Source: Strix aluco (Eukaryota; Chordata; Aves; Strigiformes; Strigidae). From it: DNA of 64,000 nt. Shown here piece by piece: positions 48,951 to 62,900 of the stretch. A model generated the notes under the pieces. That model saw only the letters and a program-made list of their open reading frames with translations. It was not told the origin of the DNA and ran no database searches. The stretch is from contig NC_133948.1 of assembly GCF_031877795.1 (NCBI RefSeq), positions 12,198,948 to 12,262,947 of the forward strand. Direction: 5' to 3'. The translations under genes and the position numbers were made by a program. The first letter of the stretch is position 1; each line of letters starts with the position of its first letter.

Positions 48951-51900
48951 TGTAGTTTGGAAGACTGAAGGGGCTATAGTCTGTGGGGGTAGTTGAGGCT
49001 GCTTTTCTAGAGATGAAAGGTTGAATTCCCACAAACAGAAGAAAATCTGAATATGATGTCCTGTGTCATAGGTAAATGAGCTGTTAGGTGTGTGGATCTA
49101 CCATTATCACTGGCTTTTCTTGTGGTTTGTGTCAGGTTCGATGAACCTCTTCTTTCTTCTGTTGAAGGTGTGATCCAATAAAGTAATACCCTGTTTTGTG
49201 CACTTTGGGATTTTGGTATGAGTTAAGCAACCTGATGCTGTTGGAATTTGAGGAATTGTGTGGGGACCACCAGACAGGTCAAACTGAGAATATTAACTTC
49301 TTCTGAGATGAGTTGTGTTTTGGTGAATACCACAGTTTTAAGTACTAGATTCAGTTGCTTAAATCTCTGTCAATAATCGTTTGTCACTGAAACACATTGC
49401 CAAAAAATGTGTACTTTTGAAACCTTCCTACAAGAAGAACTTTGAAATACATGTCATGCTTTTTAAAATGCAGTGATTTTGATTTCCTAAAATTTGGAAG
49501 AAGAGCAAAACGGATTCTGGTCTTTTTTAGTATTTCAGCTATTTTATTTCATTATTTTGGTAATGTGATGTATCAAAATCTCTGGCATAAGTGCCACCAT
49601 CTTTATTGCCCTTTGACATTTTATGATGGCTCTAAGCATTATAATATGCTCTGAAAGCAAATAATTGACACAAGCCATTTAGTAAAACAGTCTGATTTTA
49701 TTCTGGTGACAGTCTGAGTAAAGTTTCCAGAAAGAACCAAGGCTGAAATTGGTAGGAAAAAAATCGTTGTGCACATTTTCTTTTTGGTGCTACATTGCTT
49801 TAGCATAACTGATTAAGATTAAAATTTGAAACGATTCAGCCAATTATGTGGGTTGAGTGGAGTGAAACACAAGCTAGTGTGCTAGCTGAACTGGATCCAG
49901 GCAATCAAACTGACTTTGAACGGTGGTGATTTAATAAGATTAATGAGGCATATGTGTCATTGCAACACTTACTGATCCCCTTTCTCCCTCTGTAATTCTT
50001 CCAAGGATGCTAATGTTGATCTTTTCTCCTACATCTTTTACAAGTGGGGCCTCTGCTTGAAATACTCCGATCTGCCAAACCAGGGCTCTTCTCTCACGTG
50101 CCATCCCTACAGAAACTCCACTCTCATGACACATTTAGTGTGTCTGTCCGGCAGAACCACTGTGATGACGTTGTACTGGAACTGATAAATTGTGTAGTTG
50201 TTGTGCTGTCATCTTTGTTATTAGATTCTGTTGAGTATTTCTTTTTAGGGCCAGGTCTAAGCCTGAGGTCCCAAATTCCCTTGGATAACCTCTGTATCTG
50301 TATGTCACATTAAGTGGCATGATATAGACAGGGGTGTCAGAAAGTCAGAATGTTCTGCTGACTTTTTGGAAGGATGCTCTGTAACTGATAACTAATCAGT
50401 TAAACCAGAACATTTTTAATATCCTATGACAACAAGGATTCAAAATAATAAATATATTAAATGAGACTATCCTTATACTTCACTTGTGTGGGGACAGGGT
50501 TTAAGGATAGAGAGAGTTTTTTTTCAGGATGTCAGGACAGAGGTTCTTTAAAATTATCACAGCCATGTCCTGAAGTAGAGGAGAACACACTAAGAAAATT
50601 ATTCTCTATGGCACAGTCTTGTGCTTAAGATGACTCTCTTAGTACAGAAGTTGCTCATGTAGAAGTTAGAGAGATGTAATCATATCTTACAGTTTATATA
50701 TGGTAGCATTTCCCCTAACTAGTGGAATCTGAAAGAATTATGGTGTTTGACTTTCATTTCTTATCTCCTCCTTCCTTCAGTATTTTCTGTGTCTGTCAGC
50801 TTTGGATGTTCTTCCTTTACTTCCTGTAGCTAAGTTCATAGGCTTTTGACCCAAGAAAGTATTTTCCCATGCAGCACGGGCATGTAGCTGAAGACTGTGA
50901 AATTATTCTCTTCCATATTTACACCTTAGCCTCATTTCTGCAGGGATCTCCGTGACAGAGGTAGTGTAGGGGAAGCAGGAGGAGATCCAGGGGCTTCCAC
51001 CCTCTGTTCACACACAGAGTCTTTAACTTTAGGCATGACTTGGTAACCTTACCTGCAGGAATAAGTGTCAATCTAGATTATTCTTCAGTCTGTCTGCTAA
51101 AAGAAAAAAAATAGACTGTGCAGTGTGAACTACTGGCTTGTAAAGCCAAGCACCCTCCAGTCCTCTGGTGTTACTGATTAGTCCTACCTGGTCAGTGTTT
51201 TTCTGCTTGCCATTTTCTGTCTCGAAAGCCCATATTTATTTCTTCATTCATATGGACTCTGCTGGTTTGGGACAGTGGTATCTTTAAAAAGTCCTTTTGT
51301 TCATCTGATTACTTCTAATAAATTTGCAATGATACATAATTTTAAATAACTTTTGTCAGAAGTTTGTCAGAAGTTTACAGAGATCAATAGAAATGTTAAG
51401 AACTGATAGTGTTCCACTGAATCACAGAAGTTTGGGAACTTCTTGCTTCCACTATTTTTTCATGACAGTAGTACAGTGAATAGCAACTTCATGCTAGAAT
51501 AGCAAAAGCACTGTACAGATGGATTTGTGGTGCAGCCTAGTTTCAGGTGGTACAAAAAATCAAGTGATCTCAGCATGCAAATTTGGTGCACCTGACTCTA
51601 CAGCAGTGATGTACAGGTAGTTTTGCAGGGTGGTTCTCCACACAGGTTAAACTAGTAGCAAGTGTATATCCTCAGGATTTATTTAAATTTCAGTAGTTAT
51701 GTGGATTAATACGTTCAGCTTATTCCACTTGAGATAGCATAGCTTGGGCAAGAACTAGCATTGCAAAATGTTTGAGCTCTGTGGTAGTGCAATTAGCAGG
51801 ACAGAGGTGAACACAGCAGCTGAGTTATGGTGCTCTCTGCTGCAGTGTTAGTTCTGGTGTCTGTGGCAGTTAGCAATCTGCCATCCCTTCTGTTGGATAG

Positions 51901-54900
51901 CTAGCTCCAATTTAAAACTTGATTTAAATTTATTTGGAAAATTTTGTAGTGGGTAGAAATTCAACAATGAATTCTGAATAATCATTGTAATTAGGATTAA
52001 CCAGCTGTTGGTATAGATACGTTGGACGTATGAGACCAAAGCTCAGTGGTATGTTGTTACACAAAGGATTGTTTTTACTAATATAAATTTACCACTTTCA
52101 AGGCTACAATTGTGATTTATCTCACCATCATCTGTGTCAGACCCATTTGGCAAGATAAAATAGGTGTAGCATGACTTTGACTTATTTAGTCAGTGGGAAG
52201 TCCATTTTCCAGGTGACTGTTAGCTAAAGGTGAGGTTGGTGAAATAGCAGGCGGCAAACAGAGGAAACGGAGCTGGATTGTATGGATTTCTGTAGCCTGT
52301 ATTGGAGACTGATGAGGTGAGTTATGTCTGCGTGTTGCTTTCCAGGTTTGATGGCGCAAGGTCATTCTAGTCCTTTTTACGAGTTCAGATTGATGGTCTG
52401 TTTGCTGGAGGAAAGATTATCTGCTTTGTGAACTCCTTTCTTGAGGTGGCTGATCCTATACCTTCACTTGAATAGCTGCTCTGAGAAGTTATCACAAAGG
52501 GCTAAAAGCTCTCATGGGGAATATTATGATCTCTGCAGGGTTTTGAAGATGAAGAGTAGAATCTAATTAAGCTTTATGTTGAAAATAGTTTAAAGAGCTG
52601 CTTTTTTTTTTCTCTCGAAAAAGGAAACTTTAAAGCTAAATAGTGAAGAGCTGGAGTTTTGGGGTTTTTTTAATTTTCTGCTAACTTGACTGCTTCTAAA
52701 GCAGATGCAGCTGTAAGCCGTTACAGATGGTACAGAACAGAAAGAACCTCTTTATCATACTAAAGTGCCTTACAAGAACCCCAATGTTACTTTTCCAGCT
52801 AGTTATCTTTCTCTTTATTTTTTTTATGTTTTTGCAGATTGAACATAAAAAAGAGCTACCTTAAAGCTAAATCAAAAGATGAAAAAAGTCTGCCATAAAA
52901 CAGAAATACTTCTCTGCAGGGTGCTTTACTGTAAGAAGTTTCATAAGATTCCCAAAGCACCCTCTCTAAAGAACGTTCCTACTTTTTGTTGTCACAAACA
53001 AAGGTTTTTAGATATTTGGGCTAGAATTTTGTTGAAAACAGTCTCTGTCTGTTCTTCTGTGCCTGTTTTTTGCACCTGGAACTGAAACTGCTACCTTAAG
53101 CCTGACACTCAAGTGTATGAATGTACCGTGCTTCTCTTGTACACAGGTTATAAGGCAGAGATCAGGCCCTGTCCGGTCTATCACAGGACATAACTTTGCT
53201 CATGTATGCAGTGGTGTTTATCTGTAAAGTGGCCACATTTGTTAGTGTCAAGACCTTTTTTCGAGTTTGCCTCTCTTAATTGGAGGTGTGCCTGTTTTGA
53301 TGGGCTCTATTTTGTATTTTCATGCCAGCTGAATCCCCTCTCTTCACTTTGTGCAGTTGTGAATAGTCACGTTTGCCTCAGAATCTCACCAGCTATCATC
53401 TGACAACATTAATTTGTCTTGATACAGACCTGGCATGATGAAAGCTGCTTAAATCTGGCTAGACAGACTGGCTACTCTATAGCTTTGACTCATAGAGGAA
53501 TGTACTTTCAAGATTGTCACTGAAGATTCATAGTTTGGTTCTGATGGTGTTAACTCATTCTTTTATGTAATTTTTATGAAAATAGTATTTAATTCTACTC
53601 AGGCATGTTGTGATGAAGTATATATCGTTATCCTGTATGTGTGGGTAAGTCAACTCATCAGTAGCACTGAGCTGCTCTTTCTGGTCATATTGACAAGGTC
53701 ATATTGATCAATTTGACTTTGGTTTTGGCTTGTTGATTGTAAGGCCTGATTGTTAAAAGCTTTGATTAAACCATTAGTTGTTAGTTTTATTTTTTGATCT
53801 GACTTCAGAATACATTGCTAAAAAGAGTTTGGATTTCCAAGCACATAATCAATAAAATACTGGCCTAAGTGTCAGAGGTATGAGGTGTGGGTTTGTTCTG
53901 TTTTTTTAAGTCAACAGTAGAGTCAATATAGATGAGATAACATCCACTTTTCTGACTTAGTGATAAAAACAAAGCCTTTTTTCTGATTAGAGAGCCTACT
54001 ACATTTGGTATCTTTAAAAAGAGAGAATCAAGGTATTCTGCATATTTGTAACTTAATTATGGGAATTGCTGTAGAAGTTAAACTTCAAAATAAGAAAAAA
54101 TATTTTTTATACTGGGATGGAAAGATGCGTTTTGTCTAGGAAGCAATGCAGCATTCAGGTCAATATCCTCCATACCTGAGAGGCCTTCATAGTGTCTGTA
54201 CATTTTAGGTGAGTGTTCTTCCATCAGTTTGGCCAGCTGCATGTTTGAATCTATGTAAACTACAAAGTGATGATACCTAGTTGTTGGAAAAGATAGAGAC
54301 CCTGGGCTCCCTGCTAGGGTATCTTCCTGGGACCTATTCTAGGATTTAATTGAATGAATTCTTCCCAGTAGTGCCTGCATATGTACATGTTAAGCTTTTT
54401 TGTAGCATTCATTGCTAAAACGCCCATATCTCACAGATAAACAAGTTGTATGGTTCTAGTACAAGTATTCTTGCACTTTCTCAGTCTCTGAACCACTGTG
54501 GAGCTTCAGTTGTTACATTTCCTTTATGAGGAGGCAGTGACTTACCAAAGAGGTGGGATTCGCAGCACATTCTGCTATCCAAGTTCTGCTCTGCATGATC
54601 AGCCCTATCACTTACAGAAGGAAACCTTATGAATGTGAATAAACACCTCTTTTATTAGGCCTTGACTCCAGTAAGTATTATACTCCAGATGGTTAGAACA
54701 AGATTAGTGGAAGAATATCTGTACTGCTGGATCTAGATGTGTTGACAGTTACAAAGTCCAGAACTGGGCACAGACTTTATAGTGGTCTGGGGCAGTTTGC
54801 TCTCCTGGAGTGAAGCTTTGATTAGAACCTTGGGATGCCCATGCAAGGCGAGGAGCAGGGCTAGAGTGAGAGCCTGGTGATAAAGGATGGAGCTGGCCAC

Positions 54901-56883
54901 AAGGCAAAGAAGTTAAGCAGCAATATGCACAGAATGTTTTAGGGGTAATACTTTGAGAGTGAGTTAGGCCACTCAAGATGGACTGTCCAGTATAATATAT
55001 GTGTCTTGAGTGAAACTATACATAGAAGAGGATCAGCTTGGCTTCTGGATCAGATCAGATAATAACATTGAGTAGTGGTATTCCTTTGTGTGCTTGTTAG
55101 GAAACCTGCTGTACTTTTGCTGTGTTGCTTCAAGTGGAGATACTTACTTTGGTCTGAACTTTTTTGGTTTAGTCTGTTATCTGCCTCTCTGCATCCCGTA
55201 AGAAGTCAGAGTACAGATTTGTTAAGATTTACTGTCTTAACACACTGAGCAAAAATACTTAAATATTTGTTTCCTGTCCAAGCAAAGCTGCCAAAATGAA
55301 CACCTCTTTGTCTTACAGTGCTTTACAGTAAGATTTTCAAGGTAAAGTTTTTTTATTAGGTCCTCAAAGGCAACACAGCTTGTCGTGTCTCTAGTGCTGG
55401 ATTATTCGTGCTTTTCAGCTGAGGGCTACCTGGTTAGCTCTTGGTGTAGCAAACTGAACAGTCACTTTGGCTCACACAATTAAGACACCTTGGCAGGAGT
55501 CTGACCACTGTGGCCGTGCAAAATCTGCACTTGCCTGAATGGGCTGAAGGACAGTCTCAGCACAGCAGTGTTGCTGTGGGGCTCTGCCCTTCACGCTGAG
55601 ATTTCTCTTGCAGAATATTGCAGGTTAACAGATGTACAGGAATTTCTCTGCATATTGTGAGAGTCCTCTCTTTCGGCCACATAATTAATCTGTTTTCTTT
55701 TGTCATTGCCCTTTTTTAACTGCTTGCTGGCACTGTGACAACCATAATATTCTGCATATGCTTGAATGTTAATAAATATGGCTGGGATGTTGTGCCTTGG
55801 CTCAGTTGCAATTCGATGTAGCTTAGCCCTGGATCAGGCTTCAGCGGATGTCTGATACTTGGGTAATATGGCTATAAGAGGAACAAGAGGCAGAAGGTGA
55901 AGTTGGGCTATTAGTCATGTAGAGTATTTATCTTGAACAACCTTATTCAGAAAAATGCCATTTCTGGCCTTGGATGACTGACGGTGTCTGGGATGAGGCT
56001 GAAGACAGGCTGTGTTTTCTTATGTTAAAGATTCAATTGTCTGGAATCTTGTTCAAATAACTTTTTGCTTCAGTTCTGGAAAATACTAGTATAGTTTCAT
56101 TATTGTAAAGTGCGAAAATTTGTTATCCCTTGTTACTAATAATAGCCTTGAATTTACTGTTTATAGTTCAGCTATTGGAAGTTTGTTGTAATGGAATTTT
56201 TCCATGCTAATAGGAACCTTGCAGTTGAATATCCTGTATCTTGGTACCGCATAGGAAATGGATAGCTTTGGATGAGCAGGATTACAGAACTCCATGGCAA
56301 TTTATTAATAGGAGCTATATGACTAATTTGGAAAGGCTGCAGTGCCAGTCTTTCAGAATTCAGACCTGTTTGTTGAAGTGAGATAACAGAATCTCCTGAC
56401 CCCTCTGGACACTGAATAATGCTCCCAGTCATCTGAAGAGATCCAATTTATCCTCCATTTCTCTGGCTTATTAATTCTTTTGCTGGCCATTTGTGCAAGA
56501 GAGAGGAACAAAGGAAATAGTTTTAAAATAGTTGTAGGAGTGATGTGAATTCATGATTCTTAGAAAGTATGATGCCTTATCAGGGGAGTGATGCCCCATA
56601 TTTTTTCCATGCAAGCTATTCAACACTAAAATCAAGCAAGTATTCAGGTTTTCTTAAGGTTGTGGACACCTGAAGATAGTGACTCTGCAAAATGCCCAAC
56701 TAATAGAAATTCATAGTAGTCTTATTTTGGAAACAAAGGTTGCTTTGAGTGGTAGATGTTTTGTAACTAAAAGTGTCTTGGGTATATAATATGTTGAGGT
56801 ATTTTTTAGAAATCCATGCTAAGTGGATGTTTTCTTGATGGGGGGGCTTCTCAGTTAAATTTTTTGCATGTTTGCAACCGAAC

Positions 56884-56901
56884 TTTTTTTTTTTTTTTTT
56901 T
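56884..56901 (+). repeat. Poly-T tract
   Basis: Run of 18 T followed by AGATC, in SPPL3 intron 1. No attached SINE body was recognised. Confidence 0.85.
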
Positions 56902-58899
56902 AGATCTTGTGTTATTAAACTTAAAGGTATGCCACCCCCCATTTCTGATAGAAGGCAAGTGGGGAACATAAGCCCAAATGGTAATAAAAGTCCTGCAAAA
57001 CTCTGTAATACCATTTGCAATTTTCATCACAAAAGTAATTATTTCAAATCTTTTTATTATGGTATGAATGTACCAGAGAGGTACCAGAACTTGCTTTTGA
57101 TTTTGCAATTAGGGAAGTGACTAACCTGTGTTGGGTTCCTCTCTTCCCAGGAGGAAAGCTCACATGAATGTGAAGGTGTGCTGGGTAAGGTTCAAGGAGC
57201 ATGCTGTATTTCTGCTGCCCTGTGGTTCCTAATTCCTCTTGAGGTGTTGCTCTGTTTAAATCAGCTACAAAACCTCCTTGCTGCCTAGCCAAGCTATGCT
57301 TTCCCCGCTGGAAAGTTACAAAATCTCTCTCTGAAGTAGAAAATGTGAAGAGAGCGGCTGAGAAACCCTTTATGTAACTGCATTGGTCGGGTTTAAGATC
57401 TGTGCTGTTGTTTTCATGATGTTAAGAGAGAATTGGAAGTCTGTGATCTCAGCAGAGTTTAATGGCAAGGTAATCGGTTACCTGCTTTGCTTATTAACAA
57501 GCCATTGTGTTCTGTACCAAGTGTAATTTTCACACTAAGACATATTCCATCTCTATAGTCAAAATGGGAGTTATGAGCCAGAGTGTGCTCCTGAATTTAG
57601 GTTTTCTGTTCAATTTGGGCTGTAGCCATTAGGCCAGCATTTTGTCTAAATAGCAGCTTTGCATTGTGTATGCTGGAGATGAAAGTATTTCTGTTATATC
57701 ACTTCTTGGACTCGTTACTGTAAAGTGCTTGTCTCTTACAACATACAAGCAGTGGTACAGATAATTAGTATTAGCAAAAAAAACCCCCAATATTAACAGT
57801 TAAAGGACTCTTCTTAAAAAGAAATTCCATGTAACTAGTCATTAAACTTGTCTGTATGGACAGTTAGCTCTGGGCAATTCTGTGATGCTTTTTGTGGCTT
57901 ATTTGTTTATTCTGACACTTCACATTGTTTGGTTTATTTATTAATTATAAAGAGAAATATTTCTGCTGTTCTAGATATTTTAAGGTGCCAGAAACTTGAA
58001 CTGTCTTTTGTAGTGTCACTCAACTATTCCAAACTGTTCTGGAGAAAGAATGATTGACTCTAGAAGCGCTAAACTCTATTTTAAATTAAATAGCCTGTAT
58101 ACACAAACTTTAGGAAGAGCTTCTGTATTTAGGGGCATTCACTTGGACTGGGTTTTTTTGTTTCCTTTAGGAATTCATAATTGTTTAACTGCTTGAAAGA
58201 AAATAATTTCTATTGAATGGCTTATGGTGTGGCATCGGAAGTCTGTAATCAGATGCTACAGACACTACTGTTTTGCTACAACTTGCCTGTGACAATTGCC
58301 TGAACATTAAGTTAGGTAACTGTCACAGATGTGCTAGGACGTTTCCAACCTCAATTGCTTACATTTCTCATAGCTCACCATGAGGAACATCATAGCATTC
58401 ATATAGTTGTATTGTTTTATAAAGGAATTTTTCACTTGTGCAATAGTCTGGGCTTGGACGTGTTTGTCTTTTGCTAATAATGTCTCAGGTGGTGTATCTC
58501 TAGCCAGTGTCTTCCACTTGAACTTTCAGGGAAATCATCATTCTGTGCTTTGATTATTTCCCTACTACCATGGCAAATAATTCATGCTGCTAATTAAGAC
58601 ACTTAGAATTGCACAGAAAGATGGGCAGGGAAAGAATATTGCCTACTGATGCTCACAGTTTATTTGTCTTATAAATTTATAGAACAGTTGTTGCTTAGCT
58701 CACAGTTTACAAATGAAAAAATAGAACTTTCTGGTTCACGTTACCTATCTACTGAAGGTAGAAGGGAAGAGCCACATATTTCGAAGAGCCTTGTTTTGTC
58801 TGGTGCATATGGAGGGATGTGGTTAGGAGAAGCATTGTGCCCCAAGCTAGATTTGTGTTTTACTAGAGAGAAACACATTCAGAGAGACCCCTCTGTTTA

Positions 58900-59912
58900 G
58901 TGCTGAGAGCCTGAAACTGGGAAGGCCGTGAGTGGTGTCCCCCAGGGCTCAGTTTTGGGACCACTCCTGTTTAACATCTTTATTGATGATCTAGACAAGG
59001 AGATCGAGTGCACCCTCAGTAAGTTTGCAGATGACACCAAGTTGGATGGGAGTGTTGATCGGCTCGAAGGTAGGGAGGCTCTGCAGAGAGATCTGGACAG
59101 GTTGGAGCGATGGGCTGAGGCCAACTGGAGGAGTTTCAATAAGGCCAAATGCCGGGTGCTGCACTTTGGCCACAACAACCCCCAGCGGCACTACAGGCTT
59201 GGGGAGGAGTGGCTGGAGAGCTGCCAGTCAGAGAGGGACCTGGGGGTGTGGATTGACAGCCGGATGAACATGAGCCAGCAGTGTGCCCAGGTGGCCAAGA
59301 AGGCCAGTGGTATCCTGGCTTGTATCAGAAGTAGCGTGGCCAGCAGGGACAGGGAAGGAATCTTACCCCTGTACTCGGCACTGGTGAGGCTGCACCTCGA
59401 TGAGTGGGTTCAGTTTTGGGCCCCTCACTCCAAAAAGGCCATTGAATGACTCGAGTGTGTCCAGAGAAGGGCAACAGAGCTGGTGCAGGGTCTGGAGCAC
59501 AGGTCTTACGAGGAGCGGCTGAGGGAACTGGGGTTGTTTAGTCTGGAGAAGAGGAGGCTGAGGGGAGACCTCATGGCCCTCTACAACTCCCTGAAAGGAG
59601 GTTGCAGAGAGCTGGGGATGAGTCTCTTGAACCAAGTAACAAGTGATAGGAGAAGAGGGAATGACCTCAAGCTGCGCCAGGGAAGGTTTAGACTGGATAT
59701 TAGGAAGCATTTCTTTCCAGAAGGGGTTGTTGGGCGTTGGAGTGGGCTGCCCAGGGAGGTGGTGGAGTCCCCATCCCTGGAGGTGTTTAAGAGTAGGGTT
59801 GACCCAGCGCTGAGGGATCTGGTGTAGTTGGGAACGGTCAGTGTGAGGTTAATGGTTGGACTAGGTGATCTTCAAGGTCTTTTCCAACCTAGATGATTCT
59901 GTGATTCTGTGA
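58900..59912 (+). mobile_element. CR1 LINE, 5'-truncated, about 1 kb of ORF2 3' half plus 3' UTR
   Basis: The plus strand keeps a reading frame from 58928 to the stop at 59827 with CR1 reverse-transcriptase wording: [20 protein letters not shown], then the FADDTK catalytic box and [20 protein letters not shown]. After one in-frame TGA (59447-59449), where CR1 has a sense codon, the same frame continues with [20 protein letters not shown] and the family C-terminus. The 3' end GGTCTTTTCCAACCTAGATG, followed by GATTCTGTGATTCTGTGAG, is the typical CR1 terminus with ~8-nt tail repeats. The element is truncated at its 5' end, as most copies are. Good preservation suggests a relatively recent insertion in the avian lineage, in the same orientation as SPPL3. 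Confidence 0.97.
58928..59826 (+). pseudogene. CR1 ORF2 fragment, reverse transcriptase C-terminal half, one premature stop
   Basis: One continuous frame of about 300 codons, broken only by TGA at 59447-59449 (E-stop-L-E-C-V-Q in place of the family's E-x-L-E-R-V-Q). It lacks the endonuclease and N-terminal RT region, so it is not functional. Confidence 0.93.
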
Positions 59913-62900
59913 GTTCTAAAAGTAACTGATGACTGGTAGTTTCATGCTTAGCAGAGTTTATTACGCAGATCTCAGAAACCAAAGGGAGTCATCTTTGTAA
60001 TTGTGAAATGAATTGGAATCCGTTGCAGAGTCTGGGAAATAGGTAATAAATCCAGAAGACTCTTTCAGTATTGGTTGGAGTTCAAAGAAATTAGGAGACC
60101 TAATTAAGGTATGTGTTAAACACCTGGGAAATATATAAAAACTGAAGAAAAGTGATGGTAGTGTCTTTGTTGTCCCCATGTAATAGTGGAGACTCCAAAA
60201 CTAATGGTAATTCTGTGTTGTGACTGCATATCGCAAGCCAGATATGCTACTTCTGCTTCTTTTCTTTTCCTCCTGTTGTAAGTAATATGGATTCAGTTCT
60301 GTCTTGTCTGAATTATGGTGGATAATTTGTATACTCTTTCCTATCTTCAGCAAAAGTTACTAGTAATTCTTGTTTAATGCAAAAAGATGAAAATCATCAA
60401 CATTGCCAGTGATGTTAGAGAGTGAAAGATGTCTCCATTGTGGCAGTTCATACGGCGCCATGTCTGTAACTGGGTAGTGCTGCCGTTGCACACCCACTGC
60501 AGGAGAAAATGAGATGCCTAGTGTTAAAAGAGGAAGAGCTTTTCTAGTCTTTCTTAATAGAAGATACTGTTTTCCTTTGTCAAGGACCTATGTGATTAGA
60601 TATTTATCCTCCTTTATTCCCGGGAAAGCGGACATTGTGGTTTGTACTTTCTGTTTTGTGAAACAAGATTTCATATAGATGATTACGTCTCTGGAATCTA
60701 TGTCATTCTCCCCCCCTAAAAGGAATTGATAAGCAAATTGGCTTTCTAAAACATGAAAGAAGCCTAGGGCAAACTCTTTGTCATCACATTCCTGGTCAAA
60801 TCCAGCATTTGCCTTCCACAGAGTTCCTAATATTTAGTAATGTCTGTGGTTTCCCACGGGGTTGCTTAGGTGAACATAATAAGTGAGAGCTGTTGAAAGA
60901 GAAAAGAATGAAGACTAGCTTCATTATGAGCTAAATTGGGTGAAAACTATTTTGGATTGTATGTAGTTTTCCAAAATCATACTAGTGTCGATCCATATGT
61001 TTCTTACCTTCATGGTAAGTTATTAATCAGAGAAATAACATACCGACTATTAAAATTTACATAGATTAATTGAATTCTGACTCATATGCTTCAGAAATTA
61101 TGGGGTGATTATTCACATAATCTTAATTTTAAACTTCAAATTTAGGACTGCATAAATACCTGAACTGAATGGAGAGGCCAGAGGATGATTGCAAATCCTC
61201 AGTAGAAGCATGCTTGTCTCTACTGACTGCGTAGGGAGCATGGTCTTGTAAATGAAGTGCTTCAGATGCCCGAGGTAGGAGGACTCAAATAACCTCTGCA
61301 TCCATTTGCTATGCGCCATTTAACCGAACATCTCAAACAAATTTGTAGAGAGCATGACAACTGAAAAAAAGGGAAGTGTCATTCATCCACTGAGGTGTCA
61401 GTAAGTACTAGTTGCTGTCTGCAAACCCCTCTGATTTGCACAAATGCAATCTCCTAAACATCTCCTGCAGTATCACAAATAAATGTGAGCCTTGCCATAA
61501 GATGTGTGTCCTGAGCATGGCTCTGTATGTGTTTAGTTAATTTTTAGAACTAGTTTGGAGTTGAAAATGTGCTTTCCAAGAGTTGTACTGTTATGGTAAT
61601 TTCTGGAGAGATCACAGGAAAACACTTGGACAAACCAGTGTGAAGTCCTGAATAAAGAAGAGTTCTTGTCTTCAGCCTCTGCTCGTTTCCAGCGTGGTAG
61701 GCAGAGAAGCCTAAAGGAGAAGTTTTGCGTGTGTGTGTGCTTCTTTCCAGATATAGTGACATGGGACTTCAGCTGTGGCTTGTGCCTGCACTTGGGGAAG
61801 CTCCTCTAGCCACGCCTTAGTCCATGCCTGGAACAGCATCGTTCTAGCCTTCATTTGCTGGGCTTCACAGAAATCTGGTCTGGAAGATCTGGGATCGCTG
61901 ATGTAAGCCTCAAGCAGATGCCTGGATCTTCACTGTTGAAATCTGGGGAAGAATAATATTTAATAGAGATAAATTCCAACGCTCCTTCCTCTTTTTCATA
62001 CAGAGGCTTTTGGTATTTTCACACACTAGTAGCTATGCAAAAGTGACAGTTAAATGGCTGTATGGTAGGTATCAGTACTTGTATGTAGACTGAAATCACA
62101 CTTTCCAGAGTGGTGTGTTTTGTTTTGGGGTTTTTTTTCCTAGTTTGGGATGAATTTGAGCAGAGCTGATTTTTATTATTATTTTTTTGTAATAATTTGA
62201 CACACAGAACATGAGTTTATTCCAGCTAGGTGTTAGTTATAAACTTCAAATATTAAAATTACTTTTTGAATGTCCAGAAGCAGCAGCATATTTCTTCTGC
62301 ATTCTATGTTTTGTTTCTGTAAACTTTTGGAATTGATGTCTGTGAATGAAATGTATGTAATTTACTTTTCTGTCTCTAATTGTAGTATTTGATTTGCAAC
62401 TTTAGGCATGGCTGATGAAAGTTAATCACTTACACATTGATTAAGATAATTTTCTCTTTTTGTATTTCAAAACCACAAGATGCGGTTGCTCATGCATAAA
62501 ATCTTAAAAAGTCCCCCAAACACCAATCAGTCATGAAACAGTACTTTAAAAACAGTTTAAAATTTATGGTAGCTACATCCTCACTGTGCTTTGCTACTTA
62601 TGCAAAAGTAGTTTTCAAATAAAATATTAAGGATGATTAAGCGATATTTTAAAATTATCGGGTTTACTTTGTTCATCACTCTGTACATTCAAATCTGAAT
62701 AATGCTGTGAAAGTGAAATAGGATTTTAATATTATTATGGACTCAAAATAGCATATAGTTTTGAGTTACAGGAATAAAAACGAAGTGACAAACTGAATGT
62801 GAATTATGCCTAAATTTAGCAGGTGGCTTATGTATAATACTTAAACTAATAATCAACAAGAAATGTTAATATGTTTGAGTCAGCTTTGTCATCTTGCTAC

